NCBI GenBank assembly: GCA_900540145.1
Contig: UQEW01000003.1
Span: forward strand, 1 to 48,849
Length of the DNA: 48,849 bases
Reading direction: 5' to 3'
From: an uncultured Eubacteriales bacterium
GTDB taxonomy: Bacteria; Bacillota; Clostridia; Peptostreptococcales; Anaerovoracaceae
The notes under the pieces: generated by a model
What the model was told of the DNA's origin: nothing
The model's input: only the letters and a program-made list of their open reading frames with translations
Database searches by the model: none
Translations under genes and position numbers: made by a program
Shown here: piece after piece, positions 39,314 to 48,781 of the stretch
How positions within the stretch are numbered: the first letter of the stretch is position 1
Layout: every line of letters starts with the position of its first letter

Positions 39314-41941
39314 TTATTTTTGATTTTTAACTACTGCCTGAGCCGCAGCCAACCTTGCTACAGGAACTCTGAAAGGCGAGCAGGAAACGTAGTTCAGTCC
39401 GAGCTCATGGCAGAACTCTATAGACCTAGGATCTCCGCCATGTTCTCCGCAAATTCCCAGCTTTATCTTCGGTCTGGTTTGCCTTCCCAAAGCGACTGCA
39501 TTCTTTATCAGTTTGCCTACGCCGCCTATATCAATAGTCTGGAACGGATCATCCTCAAGAATGCCCTTCTTCACATACTCTTCTATAAGCTTTCCTGTAT
39601 CGTCCCTTGAAAAGCCGAAGGTCATCTGGGTAAGGTCATTGGTTCCAAATGAGAAAAACTCAGCTTCTCTGGCAATCTCATCGGCCACAACAGCTGCTCT
39701 TGGAACTTCGATCATGGTTCCTACCATGTATTCCATTTTGATTCCTGCTTCTTTAATACATCTGTCAGCAGTAGCCACTACTGTTTCCTTAACATTGCGC
39801 AGCTCTTCTTCAGAACCCACAAGAGGTATCATGATTTCAGGCACTATCTCAATGCCGTCTTCCCGGCTCACTTCTATTGCCGCTCCTATTATGGCCTCCG
39901 TTTGCATAACAGCGATTTCCGGAGCGGTAACAGCCAAGCGGCATCCTCTATGGCCCAGCATAGGATTCATCTCATGCAATTCATCCACCTTGGCAGCCAA
40001 CTTATCATAAGAAACATTCATCATCTCTGCCAGCTGTCTTATATCTTCCTCATCGGTAGGCAGGAATTCGTGTAAAGGTGGGTCCAAAAGCCTTATGGTG
40101 ACAGGCCTTTCTCCCATAACTTTATATATGCCCTTAAAATCTTCTTTTTGATAAGGTTCTATAACGTCCAAAGCTGCTTTTCTTTCTTCCGGCGTGTCGG
40201 ATAAAATCATTCTCCTGATGGCAGGGATTCTATCCTCGTCAAAGAACATATGCTCAGTTCGACAAAGACCTATGCCCTCAGCGCCGAACTCCACTGCTTG
40301 TTTGGCATCTCTTGGATTGTCTGCATTGGCTCTGATCTTAAGTTCTCTTATGTCATCAGCCCATTCCATGAATTTGGCAAAGTTTCCGGAGACTTCAGGG
40401 TCTACGGTTTTGATGCTTCCTTCATATACTTTGCCGCTGCTGCCGTCTATGGAGATATAGTCTCCTTCTTTGTAAGTTTTATCTCCGGCTGCTAGCGTTT
40501 TCGCCTCTTCATTGACACGAATCTCGGAACATCCGGCAACACAGCACTTGCCCATTCCTCTGGCCACTACGGCGGCGTGAGAAGTCATTCCTCCTCTTGC
40601 TGTCAATATGCCCTGGGCCGCTACCATACCTGCCAAATCTTCAGGGGAAGTCTCTTCTCTTACCAGCAGAACCTTTTCACCTGCCTGAGCCGCATTCACG
40701 GCTTCTTCAGCAGTGAAATATATCTTGCCGCAAGCTGCCCCCGGAGACGCCGGAAGGCCTGTCGCTATAGCCTCAGCTGCCTTAAGTTCCTCTTTGTCAA
40801 ACATAGGGTGAAGAAGTTGATCTATCTGCTCAGGCTCAAGCCTGGTGATAGCCGTTTCCCTGTCTATAAGGCCTTCTTCCACCATATCTACGGCAATCTT
40901 GATAGCTGCTTGCGCAGTTCTCTTACCGCTTCTGGTTTGCAGCATGTACAGCTTGTTTCTTTCAATGGTAAATTCCATATCCTGGACATCTTTATAATGT
41001 TTCTCCAGGAGGTCGGCAATTTTGACAAAATTTTTATAAGCTTCAGGGAAAGCTTCAGCCATCTTGTCGATATTTAGAGGAGTTCTTACTCCTGCTACCA
41101 CATCTTCTCCCTGAGCGTTTACCAAAAATTCTCCGAATATTTTCTTAGTTCCGTCAGCAGGGTTTCTCGTAAACGCAACTCCTGTTCCGGATGTGTCGCC
41201 CATGTTGCCGAAAACCATGGACTGGACATTTACAGCAGTGCCCAAGCTGCCTGAAATTCCGTTTAATTTTCTGTAAAGAATAGCTCTGTCGTTGTTCCAG
41301 GATCGGAATACGGCTTTAACGGCCTCAACCAGTTGCACTTTTGGATCCTGCGGGAAATCCTTCCCCGTGCTTTCTTTTACTATTTCTTTGTAGCCTTCAA
41401 TGACTTTTTCCAAATCTTCGGCAGTAAGGTCCACATCGTACTTAACTCCTTTTGCTGCCTTTTGGCCGTCAAAGACTTTATCAAATTTGGATTTCGGTAT
41501 TTCTAATACCACATCTCCAAACATTTGGATGAACCTTCTATAGCTGTCCATCGCAAATCGTCTGTTCTCTGTAAGTGCTGCCAAGCCTTCAACGCTTTCG
41601 TCGTTAAGACCCAGATTTAAAATAGTGTCCATCATACCCGGCATAGATATTACTGCTCCGGAGCGAACTGAAACCAGCAGAGGATTTTCGCTGCTTCCGA
41701 AAGTTTTGCCGGTAACAGCCTCCAGTTCCTCTATCTTCTCATAGATTGCTTCAATGATGTCATCAGCTACAGTCTGATTTTCCTTGTAATACCTGTTGCA
41801 TGCCTCTGTAGTGATAGTAAATCCGAAAGGAACAGGCAGACCTATCTTGGTCATTTCAGCCAGATTGGCTCCCTTTCCTCCCAGAAGGCTCCTCATGTCC
41901 TTAGAGCCTTCATTGAATGAGTAAATAAATTTTTCTGTCAT
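39314..41941 (-). CDS. ppdK: Pyruvate, phosphate dikinase
   Basis: PpdK interconverts pyruvate, ATP and phosphate with PEP, AMP and pyrophosphate; in anaerobes it often works in the glycolytic direction or for PEP supply. The 875-residue product has the nucleotide-binding domain (KFIYSFNEGSKDMRSLLGGK, GAVISMPGMMDTILNLG) and the phosphohistidine domain with GGMTSHAAVVARG (His455). The PEP/pyruvate barrel follows with GIGLCRTEHMF, LGHRGCRLAVTAPEI, FFSFGTNDLTQMTFG and GICGEHGGDP. Length is standard. It is the last gene of the yqfC-to-ppdK block, 18 bases after glyS. Confidence 0.98.
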   Translation of the reverse strand: MTEKFIYSFNEGSKDMRSLLGGKGANLAEMTKIGLPVPFGFTITTEACNRYYKENQTVADDIIEAIYEKIEELEAVTGKTFGSSENPLLVSVRSGAVISMPGMMDTILNLGLNDESVEGLAALTENRRFAMDSYRRFIQMFGDVVLEIPKSKFDKVFDGQKAAKGVKYDVDLTAEDLEKVIEGYKEIVKESTGKDFPQDPKVQLVEAVKAVFRSWNNDRAILYRKLNGISGSLGTAVNVQSMVFGNMGDTSGTGVAFTRNPADGTKKIFGEFLVNAQGEDVVAGVRTPLNIDKMAEAFPEAYKNFVKIADLLEKHYKDVQDMEFTIERNKLYMLQTRSGKRTAQAAIKIAVDMVEEGLIDRETAITRLEPEQIDQLLHPMFDKEELKAAEAIATGLPASPGAACGKIYFTAEEAVNAAQAGEKVLLVREETSPEDLAGMVAAQGILTARGGMTSHAAVVARGMGKCCVAGCSEIRVNEEAKTLAAGDKTYKEGDYISIDGSSGKVYEGSIKTVDPEVSGNFAKFMEWADDIRELKIRANADNPRDAKQAVEFGAEGIGLCRTEHMFFDEDRIPAIRRMILSDTPEERKAALDVIEPYQKEDFKGIYKVMGERPVTIRLLDPPLHEFLPTDEEDIRQLAEMMNVSYDKLAAKVDELHEMNPMLGHRGCRLAVTAPEIAVMQTEAIIGAAIEVSREDGIEIVPEIMIPLVGSEEELRNVKETVVATADRCIKEAGIKMEYMVGTMIEVPRAAVVADEIAREAEFFSFGTNDLTQMTFGFSRDDTGKLIEEYVKKGILEDDPFQTIDIGGVGKLIKNAVALGRQTRPKIKLGICGEHGGDPRSIEFCHELGLNYVSCSPFRVPVARLAAAQAVVKNQK

Positions 41942-41959
41942 GTTTCTCCATTTCTGTTA

Positions 41960-43363
41960 TCAGAACGATAACCTTTCTTCGATATACGCGCGCACCTCCG
42001 ACACAGGAACTCTGACTTGTTCCATAGTATCTCTGTCGCGAATAGTAACGCATCCGTCGGTTTCCGTATCGAAGTCTACGCAAATGCAGAATGGAGTTCC
42101 AATTTCGTCTTCTCTCCTATATCTCTTGCCGATTGAACCCGCTGCATCGAAGTCAACCATGAAATGCTTTGAAAGTTCTTCATAGATTGGCTCCGCGATT
42201 GGTGATAACTTCTTTGCGAGAGGAAGCACGGCAGCTTTAAACGGAGCAAGCGCAGGGTGGAATTTCAGAACGACCCTGGTGTCTTCCTTACCGTTTGAAT
42301 CTGTCAAGACCTCTTCGCTATATGCATCAATTAGGAATGCCAGTGCAACTCTATCAGCTCCTAACGATGGCTCAATAACATATGGCACATATTTTTCTCC
42401 GCTTTCAGAATCCACATAGCTTAAATCCTGATTGGAGGTATTTATGTGCTGAGTCAAGTCGAAATCGGTTCTGTCGGCAATTCCCCACAGCTCGCCCCAA
42501 CCGAATGGGAAAAGATATTCGATATCTGTGGTTGCATTGCTGTAATGTGACAATTCCTCTTTCTCATGATCTCTGGTTCTTATATTTTCCATGGTCATGC
42601 CGAGACTTTTTAAGAAGTTGACACAATACTCTTTCCAATATTCGAACCATTCTATATCAGTACCCGGCTTGCAGAAAAATTCCAGTTCCATCTGTTCAAA
42701 TTCTCTTGTTCTGAAAGTGAAATTTCCCGGCGTTATTTCGTTTCTGAAAGATTTACCTATCTGGGCAATGCCGAAAGGTATCTTCTTCCTGGCGGATCTC
42801 TGTACGTTTCTGAAATTGACAAATATACCCTGCGCTGTCTCCGGTCTGAGATATATCTCCGATTTGGAATCTTCAGTAACTCCCTGGAAAGTCTTGAACA
42901 TAAGGTTAAACTGTCTGATCCCGGTAAAATCAGACTTGCCGCATTCCGGACATGCAATTTTGTTATCGGCGATATACTTCTCCAGCTGCTCGTTTGACCA
43001 GCCGTCTACGATAACGTCATTTATTCCGTGTTCGTGCATGTAATCCTCTATCAGCTTATCGGCTCTAAACCTGGATTTGCACGCGCGGCAATCTATCAAC
43101 GGATCGGAAAATCCGCCCACATGTCCTGAAGCTACCCATGTTTTAGGATTCATCAGTATGGCTGCGTCAAGTCCCACGTTATACCTGGATTCCTGAACGA
43201 ATTTTTTCCACCAGGCTTTTTTTACATTGTTTTTAAATTCAACGCCCAAAGGACCGTAATCCCATGTATTTGCCAATCCTCCGTAAATTTCAGAGCCTGG
43301 AAATATAAATCCTCTGTTTTTAGCAAGTGCTACGATTTTTTCCATAGTTACTTTGTTTTCCAT
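41960..43363 (-). CDS. glyS: Glycyl-tRNA synthetase (single-chain, dimeric type)
   Basis: This class II synthetase charges tRNA-Gly. The 467-residue product is the alpha2 type: N-terminal KIVALAKNRGFIFPGSEIYG, zinc-type cysteine pairs (CRAC and CPECG), class II motif 2 in FRNEITPGNFTFRTREF and motif 3 in GADRVALAFL. The C-terminal anticodon-binding domain has FHPALAPFKAAVLPLAKK. No T-box leader fits in the 53 bases upstream. It lies between the DUF4342 gene and ppdK, in the order often seen in Clostridia. Confidence 0.97.
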   Translation of the reverse strand: MENKVTMEKIVALAKNRGFIFPGSEIYGGLANTWDYGPLGVEFKNNVKKAWWKKFVQESRYNVGLDAAILMNPKTWVASGHVGGFSDPLIDCRACKSRFRADKLIEDYMHEHGINDVIVDGWSNEQLEKYIADNKIACPECGKSDFTGIRQFNLMFKTFQGVTEDSKSEIYLRPETAQGIFVNFRNVQRSARKKIPFGIAQIGKSFRNEITPGNFTFRTREFEQMELEFFCKPGTDIEWFEYWKEYCVNFLKSLGMTMENIRTRDHEKEELSHYSNATTDIEYLFPFGWGELWGIADRTDFDLTQHINTSNQDLSYVDSESGEKYVPYVIEPSLGADRVALAFLIDAYSEEVLTDSNGKEDTRVVLKFHPALAPFKAAVLPLAKKLSPIAEPIYEELSKHFMVDFDAAGSIGKRYRREDEIGTPFCICVDFDTETDGCVTIRDRDTMEQVRVPVSEVRAYIEERLSF

Positions 43364-43416
43364 ATCTGATAAAACCCTACCTATCTATTTCTTTTTTCTA
43401 TTTTTGTTTTTAGTTC

Positions 43417-44103
43417 TTATAGTCTGTCGTCAATATCGTCTGCGATATCGTCCAACTTTTCTTCTGCTGCATCGAAAGCTTCTTTTACGTCTTCACTTAC
43501 GTCATCTTTCTTATCCTTTATGCCTTTCAACACATCAGTTGCGGCATTTTTCACTGTGTTGTAAGCTCCTGCTCCCTTTTCCTTGATGTCATTGACAACT
43601 TCCGGTGCTTTTTCTTTGACGTCATTGGCTACGGCGCTGCCCTTGGCAACTACTTCGTCTACAACTGCAGAACCTTTTTCTTTGACATCGCTGGCAAGTC
43701 CTTCCGCTCTCTTGGATACATCCACAACAGTTCCGTCGTCCTTAGTAAGCTCTATCTGGCATCTGAAACCAAACGCAGCAACAGCTGCCGCAATGATACC
43801 CCAAGGAGCTACTATAGTTCCTATGATGCCAACGTTAAGCGGAAGATTAACGATGGTCTCGTCATCTTTCTTGATGGTGATCTTAGTAACGTTGCCCTTT
43901 TTTACCAACTCCTTGATCTTTGAAACTGTCTCATCGGCAAAATCGCCGGCCTTGTTGCCGGGTTTGATGTTAACCGTTTCTTCAATGGCAATTATAGCGT
44001 CTACAACGCTGCCTTCCGCCGCTTCCAATGCTTCTTTAGCTTCTTTGTATGATACGCCTGTTCTGTCTTTAACCAATTCGATTTTCTCTAAAGTAATTTC
44101 CAT
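43417..44103 (-). CDS. DUF4342 protein with amphipathic repeat tail
   Basis: The 228-residue product starts with a UBA-like helix bundle similar to that of EF-Ts (LVKDRTGVSYKEAKEALEAA). A DUF4342-like part follows (NVTKITIKKDDETIVNLPLN) with a hydrophobic hairpin (VGIIGTIVAPWGIIAAAVAA). Residues about 130-228 are imperfect repeats around DVKEKGSAVVDEV, strongly amphipathic, like apolipoprotein or LEA-type helices. Such proteins are membrane-associated and of unknown function. It lies between recO and glyS on the same strand with a GGAGG site. Confidence 0.85.
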   Translation of the reverse strand: MEITLEKIELVKDRTGVSYKEAKEALEAAEGSVVDAIIAIEETVNIKPGNKAGDFADETVSKIKELVKKGNVTKITIKKDDETIVNLPLNVGIIGTIVAPWGIIAAAVAAFGFRCQIELTKDDGTVVDVSKRAEGLASDVKEKGSAVVDEVVAKGSAVANDVKEKAPEVVNDIKEKGAGAYNTVKNAATDVLKGIKDKKDDVSEDVKEAFDAAEEKLDDIADDIDDRL

Positions 44104-44120
44104 AACAATACCTCCATTTT

Positions 44121-44915
44121 TTAAATTTGAAAAAAGCTTTCGCTTTTTAGATTTCGTATATCCATATGATAGGAAATGTATTCCTTTATAATTGTTTGCA
44201 ATTTTTCTTGCAGAGATTCATCAAGTGCAAGTTTTTCAAAAGCTGCCATGGGCTGTTTCTGAAAATACTTTAATATATCTATTATACCAATATCCTCATG
44301 ATAAATCAATGGTCGTTCCCTTTCTTTTGACAGCTCTTTGGCACAATCTGCGCATACGATTCCGCCTTCCTCTACGCTGAAAAAAACCTTGCTCTTGACC
44401 GCATTATCGTCTGCTTCCCTGCCGCTTCCGGTATCCGGCTCCTTGCCGCAGCAGGCGCACCTTTCAAGCGCCGGCATAGTTCCAAGAGCGTCAAGTAATT
44501 TTATCAAATAAGCCAAAACTAAGGTACCATGTTTTTTTGTACGTTTTTCAAGAGCTTCCATAAAGTCCAGCAGCAAAGCAAAGATTCGCGGCTGGGGAAG
44601 TTCTTCCGGCAAAGTTTTTTCAGTAAGCTCAAGTACGTATGATGCCGCCATATATTTGTCTAAATCTTCGCCCAAACTGTAATAGCTTTTCAGCACCTGT
44701 CCGCTGTTGAGATTATAGCTTTCTCTGTTTTTAAAAAGCTCATATCTGCCGTAACTGAACGCTCTTACGGAAAGGGCGGACTTGTTGCGTCCGCCTTCAT
44801 TCATGCTGGTTCCCACGCTTATTTTTCCGAATTTTTTAGAAAACAATAAAATCATCCTTCGGCCGCCCAGCGCTTTTACCTGGCGCAGAACGATACCTTC
44901 AGTATCTGTTACCAT
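44121..44915 (-). CDS. recO: DNA repair protein RecO
   Basis: RecO loads RecA in the RecFOR pathway. The 264-residue product has an N-terminal OB-fold (DTEGIVLRQVKALGGRRMIL, then FGKISVGTSMNEGGRNKSAL), a helical body and a zinc site formed by CACCGKEP and CADCAKEL. The order with era upstream is the usual one. It starts five bases after the era stop. Confidence 0.95.
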   Translation of the reverse strand: MVTDTEGIVLRQVKALGGRRMILLFSKKFGKISVGTSMNEGGRNKSALSVRAFSYGRYELFKNRESYNLNSGQVLKSYYSLGEDLDKYMAASYVLELTEKTLPEELPQPRIFALLLDFMEALEKRTKKHGTLVLAYLIKLLDALGTMPALERCACCGKEPDTGSGREADDNAVKSKVFFSVEEGGIVCADCAKELSKERERPLIYHEDIGIIDILKYFQKQPMAAFEKLALDESLQEKLQTIIKEYISYHMDIRNLKSESFFQI

Positions 44916-44920
44916 ATCCT

Positions 44921-45844
44921 TTACATCTGTTCCTTATATCCAAAGTTTGATAAGGCAAAGTCTGAATCTCTCCAATTTTCCTTTACCTTTACCCAAAGCT
45001 CCAAAAATACTTTGCATCCCAAAAGGCCTTCTATTTCCAGTCTGGCACTTTTGCCGATACCTTTTAGCTTCTTTCCTTGCTTTCCTATGATTATCGCCTT
45101 ATGAGACTTCTTTTCACAGTATATCACCGCGCTTATTCTGGCGATGCTGTTTCTGCCCCCTTCAGCTCTGCCTTCTTCTTTAAAACTCTCTATTTCCACG
45201 GCCACGCCGTGAGGCACTTCGTCATCGAGATACATTAAGACTTTTTCCCTGATTATCTCGCTTACGATGAATTTTTCCGGGTGGTCTGTAACCATATCGG
45301 CAGGGAAATACATAGGCCCCTCTTCAAGATATTTTTCTATTCCTCTTGTAAGCTTGTCTACGTTCTGGCCGTTGACAGCTGAAGTTCCGTATATATCCCG
45401 GAAAATTCCCATCTCTTCGTATTCGTCATATATTTTGCGGAATTCTTCAGGCTCCATCTTATCTATTTTGTTTATTACCAAAATTTTCGGCGTCTTGATT
45501 TCTTTGAGCATCTCAATGATGTACTTGTCTCCCGGCCCTTTGGAAAGGTCCGAATCCACCAGAAACAACAGCACATCTACCTCTTTGAAAGTCTTTATAG
45601 CCGACTCGGTCATATAATTTCCCAGCTTGCTGTGAGGCTTGTGTATCCCCGGCGTATCGATAAAGACCATCTGCACACCGGAATCGTCCTCAGCTTCGTT
45701 TCTCGTATATATTCCTCTGATGGTATTTCTCGTGGTTTGAGGCTTATCTGTCGCTATAGCTATTTTTTCGCCCAGTATAGCGTTCATCAAAGTCGACTTC
45801 CCTACATTGGGGCGTCCTATAATCCCTACAAATCCTGTTTTCAA
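44921..45844 (-). CDS. era: GTPase Era
   Basis: Era helps 16S rRNA maturation and 30S assembly. The 307-residue product shows G1 GRPNVGKS at 10-17, an effector TTRNTIRGIYT, G3 DTPGIHKP, G4 NKID and G5 SAVNGQN. A C-terminal KH domain carries AIIIGKQGKKLKGIGKSAR. Length is normal. Confidence 0.98.
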   Translation of the reverse strand: MKTGFVGIIGRPNVGKSTLMNAILGEKIAIATDKPQTTRNTIRGIYTRNEAEDDSGVQMVFIDTPGIHKPHSKLGNYMTESAIKTFKEVDVLLFLVDSDLSKGPGDKYIIEMLKEIKTPKILVINKIDKMEPEEFRKIYDEYEEMGIFRDIYGTSAVNGQNVDKLTRGIEKYLEEGPMYFPADMVTDHPEKFIVSEIIREKVLMYLDDEVPHGVAVEIESFKEEGRAEGGRNSIARISAVIYCEKKSHKAIIIGKQGKKLKGIGKSARLEIEGLLGCKVFLELWVKVKENWRDSDFALSNFGYKEQM

Positions 45845-45889
45845 ATGTTAATATCCTTTCTTATCTTTTTGCTGAACTTGTATCCGAAA

Positions 45890-46270
45890 TCAAAGCCTGA
45901 ATCCTTTAGGCAATATTTCATTCATAGTCATAATATCTAAGGAATCCGCATTATCGCCCGTTATAATTTTAAATTCATCATCGCAAAATTCCTTCATAAA
46001 CTGTCGGCATATGCCGCATGGCCACACTGCCCCTTCTCCCGATACCACTGCTATCGCCTGAAACTCTCTTGCGCCTTCGGAAATAGCTTTGACAAAAGCG
46101 GTTCTTTCTGCGCAAATGGTTCCTCCCAAAGATGAGTTTTCCACGTTAACTCCGGTAAACACCCGGCCGTCTTTAGATAGCAACGCGGCTCCTACTTTAA
46201 ACTTGGAAAACGGCGCATATGCCTTGTTTACCATATCCTGCGCCTTCTCATAAAGCTCTCTGTATGTCAT
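45890..46270 (-). CDS. cdd: Cytidine deaminase
   Basis: Cdd converts cytidine or deoxycytidine to uridine forms. The 126-residue homotetrameric type has NVENSSLGGTICAERTAFVK (zinc Cys and catalytic Glu) and WPCGICRQFMKEF (zinc CxxC). Together with pdp and deoB elsewhere in the window it would feed pyrimidine nucleoside salvage. It begins six bases after ybeY. Confidence 0.97.
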   Translation of the reverse strand: MTYRELYEKAQDMVNKAYAPFSKFKVGAALLSKDGRVFTGVNVENSSLGGTICAERTAFVKAISEGAREFQAIAVVSGEGAVWPCGICRQFMKEFCDDEFKIITGDNADSLDIMTMNEILPKGFRL

Positions 46271-46276
46271 ACGCTT

Positions 46277-46729
46277 CTACCTCCTCAAATCCACATGTTC
46301 CATTACATGTTCTTCTTTTTCCCTCATTATTGCCTTTTCATCATCGTCCATGTGATCGTATCCCAGCAGATGAAGCAAGCTGTGAACCAGCAGATACACC
46401 ATCTCCCGCTCAAAGCTATGACCGTACTCCTCTGCCTGCTGCTTCGCTCTCTCAACGCAGATGACTACATCTCCGAGGCATAGCTCGCCTTCAGAAGGCA
46501 TCTGCTCTTTATCTTCAAACTGCGGAAAAGAAAGAACGTCTGTAACGCTGTCCACATTCCTGTATTCAGCGTTAAGACTTTTTATCTCTTCCGGTTCAAC
46601 CAGAGTAAGGCTTATTTCAGCTCTGTCGGTATCGATTCCTTCTTCCCCCATGAGAAAGTCTCCCGCTTCTTGCATCTTCTCCAGCATCTTGCAATCTAAC
46701 TTCTGCCCTTCGTCTATATATATGTTCAT
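46277..46729 (-). CDS. ybeY: Endoribonuclease YbeY
   Basis: YbeY processes 16S rRNA 3' ends and takes part in ribosome quality control. The 150-residue product has the metal motif HSLLHLLGYDHMDD and RNVDSVTDVLSFPQF. Its ATG overlaps the phoH stop by four bases. In many Bacillota the HD-family gene yqfF and dgkA sit in this block; both are absent here. Confidence 0.96.
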   Translation of the reverse strand: MNIYIDEGQKLDCKMLEKMQEAGDFLMGEEGIDTDRAEISLTLVEPEEIKSLNAEYRNVDSVTDVLSFPQFEDKEQMPSEGELCLGDVVICVERAKQQAEEYGHSFEREMVYLLVHSLLHLLGYDHMDDDEKAIMREKEEHVMEHVDLRR

Positions 46730-47721
46730 TCTTCCGTTTCCTCCGGGTATTTCTTATAAAAACGGTCATAAGCGGTGATTATCCTCTTTACCAGTTCATG
46801 ACGCACCACATCCGTTTCTTTCAGATAGCAGAAATCGATGCCTTCTACATCTTTCAACACTCGAGAAGCTTCCACCAGACCTGATTTTTTCCCCTTAGGC
46901 AAATCTACCTGGGTAACATCTCCCGTAACGACAACTTTAGAGCCAAAGCCCATTCTGGTCAGAAACATCTTCATCTGCTCTCTCGTAGTGTTCTGAGCCT
47001 CGTCGAGAATTATGAATGAATTATCCAGAGTCCTTCCTCTCATATAAGCCAGGGGAACTACTTCAATAGCTTCTTTTTCCTTAAGCCTTATGGCTGCATC
47101 TCTTCCCAGCACGTCATAGAGCGCATCGTACAGAGGCCTTAAGTACGGGTCCACTTTGTCCTGCATGTCTCCCGGCAAAAATCCCAATCTCTCTCCTGCT
47201 TCTACCGCAGGTCTTGTAAGGATGATTTTCTGGACTTCTTTATTCTTAAAGGCATTGACTGCCATCGCTACTGCTATATATGTCTTTCCTGTTCCGGCAG
47301 GTCCTATGCCGAATACGATATCTCTCTTTCTTATGCTTTCCACATAAAGCCGCTGCCCGAGAGTTTTCGGCTTTAAAGGTTTTCCTTTATGGGTAAAGCA
47401 TATTATGTCCTTCGATATATTGCTTTCTTTATAGGAAAGCCCCTCTTTTTTCAGTCCTATGACATATCCGGCCTTCTGCCTGCCCAAACCCTCTCCCGAT
47501 GCGAGGATATTCATAAATTCATCGATTATGCCTTGTGCAGTGTCAAGAGATTTTTCCTGTTCTTCCGGCGGCATAGACTCGTCTGCAATCATGGTGAGCC
47601 CATCGTCTCTTTGGAATATATTTACTCCTGTAGCCTCCTTGATCATATCCAGATTAGAATCAAGGCTGCCGAAAAGTTCTGCTCTGTCAATTTCCTGAAT
47701 TATCTGTACTTTCCTCTCCAA
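46726..47721 (-). CDS. phoH: PhoH-like ATPase
   Basis: PhoH family ATPases are linked to RNA metabolism, often together with YbeY. The 331-residue product has an N-terminal KH-like part (SNLDMIKEATGVNIFQRDDG) and the P-loop domain with GPAGTGKTYIA, ILTRPAVEAGERLGFLPGD and FIILDEAQNTT. The start is a TTG at 47721, seven bases behind AGGAG, overlapping yqfD by 35 bases. Confidence 0.95.
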   Translation of the reverse strand: MERKVQIIQEIDRAELFGSLDSNLDMIKEATGVNIFQRDDGLTMIADESMPPEEQEKSLDTAQGIIDEFMNILASGEGLGRQKAGYVIGLKKEGLSYKESNISKDIICFTHKGKPLKPKTLGQRLYVESIRKRDIVFGIGPAGTGKTYIAVAMAVNAFKNKEVQKIILTRPAVEAGERLGFLPGDMQDKVDPYLRPLYDALYDVLGRDAAIRLKEKEAIEVVPLAYMRGRTLDNSFIILDEAQNTTREQMKMFLTRMGFGSKVVVTGDVTQVDLPKGKKSGLVEASRVLKDVEGIDFCYLKETDVVRHELVKRIITAYDRFYKKYPEETEE

Positions 47722-48781
47722 TTAGTATCTCCTGTTCCTCTCCTATTTGTTGTCTGACTTCCAAAGTCACACCTGCTTCTATTATATTTTCTTTATATGA
47801 AAAATTCAAATCTTTATTTAGTATTTCAGCCCCTTCCGGCAAATTTTCTTTGGCCCACTGCCTAATCTGCTGGTTTACTTTAGCTTTAATCTCTTTTTCA
47901 GTCTTCTCCCTCTTAGAAGCAACGACAGCCTCATCGCTTCCTTCTTCCGCCCCAATCAAATATCTTTCCTGATTAAAAGTCAGCCTGTACGGCACTTTTG
48001 CCCATATTTCTCCGCTGCATCTGACGTAATATGCTTTAGGCCAATCCTCTTCATATACTGTAGGCTCCAGAGGAACGTAGCCGGAAACCAACACCTGGCC
48101 CTTTTTTACATATTGTTCCTCCTCTACCAGAGTTAATCCTCTATATACGCTTATCGTCTCTATATATCCTGAATGGGCTGCCACTATGTTGGTATATTCT
48201 CCCCCTGTTTGTTGTCCGAAATCTCCGGTTATTACCGGGTCCTCTGATTCAGCTATATTGAGAAACACCTTTCTCCCGTCATATGCCAGCTTAACCCAGG
48301 TAATCTGAGGAAATGTTTCGTAAATATGAGTTTCTGCCGCCTTCCAGTCAATGCCGGGTCTATAAGCGCCTTCTGTCACCCCTGATTCACTGAGACACTG
48401 CCTCAGCAACATCTCGGGAATCGCCTTGTAACCGCTGACTTCTATAGTTTTGACGAAAAAAGATTGGCTTATGACAAGTGCTAGTACTAAAAAGACCCCA
48501 ATCACTTTGATTGGAGCCTTCATAAACGTTCTCAATCTGTATTCGGAACCCTTGTGTTCTTCTTCTGTGATCTTATATAACGATTTTGCCAGCCTCTTCA
48601 ACTCTTTTAAGTCGTCCGGAGTTGTCCAGCATTCTGCCTGCAATGACGAAATTATGCGGATATTCCTAAGGTCCAACCCTTTTTTCATCGCTTTGTCCAG
48701 CAGCCTATCTATTCTGAAGCCTTCAATCTTTATCTTTATTCGATGAGCTGAAAAATTCAATTCCCTGTATCTTGCCTTCAA
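47687..48781 (-). CDS. yqfD: Sporulation protein YqfD
   Basis: YqfD is a membrane protein that acts in the mother cell during sporulation. The 364-residue product has a cytosolic N-domain (RIKIKIEGFRIDRLLDKA), one membrane helix near 92-112 (VIGVFLVLALVISQSFFV) and a large extracellular part with TWVKLAYDGRKVFLNIAES. The start is a TTG at 48781, seven bases behind a strong GGGAGG. It overlaps the end of yqfC by 59 bases. Its presence suggests that the organism carries, or recently carried, sporulation genes. Confidence 0.92.
   Translation of the reverse strand: MKARYRELNFSAHRIKIKIEGFRIDRLLDKAMKKGLDLRNIRIISSLQAECWTTPDDLKELKRLAKSLYKITEEEHKGSEYRLRTFMKAPIKVIGVFLVLALVISQSFFVKTIEVSGYKAIPEMLLRQCLSESGVTEGAYRPGIDWKAAETHIYETFPQITWVKLAYDGRKVFLNIAESEDPVITGDFGQQTGGEYTNIVAAHSGYIETISVYRGLTLVEEEQYVKKGQVLVSGYVPLEPTVYEEDWPKAYYVRCSGEIWAKVPYRLTFNQERYLIGAEEGSDEAVVASKREKTEKEIKAKVNQQIRQWAKENLPEGAEILNKDLNFSYKENIIEAGVTLEVRQQIGEEQEILIGEESTDNSGN

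Noticed and set aside
43364..43416. T-box in front of glyS
   Set aside because: Only 53 bases are available and no specifier or T-box sequence is visible.
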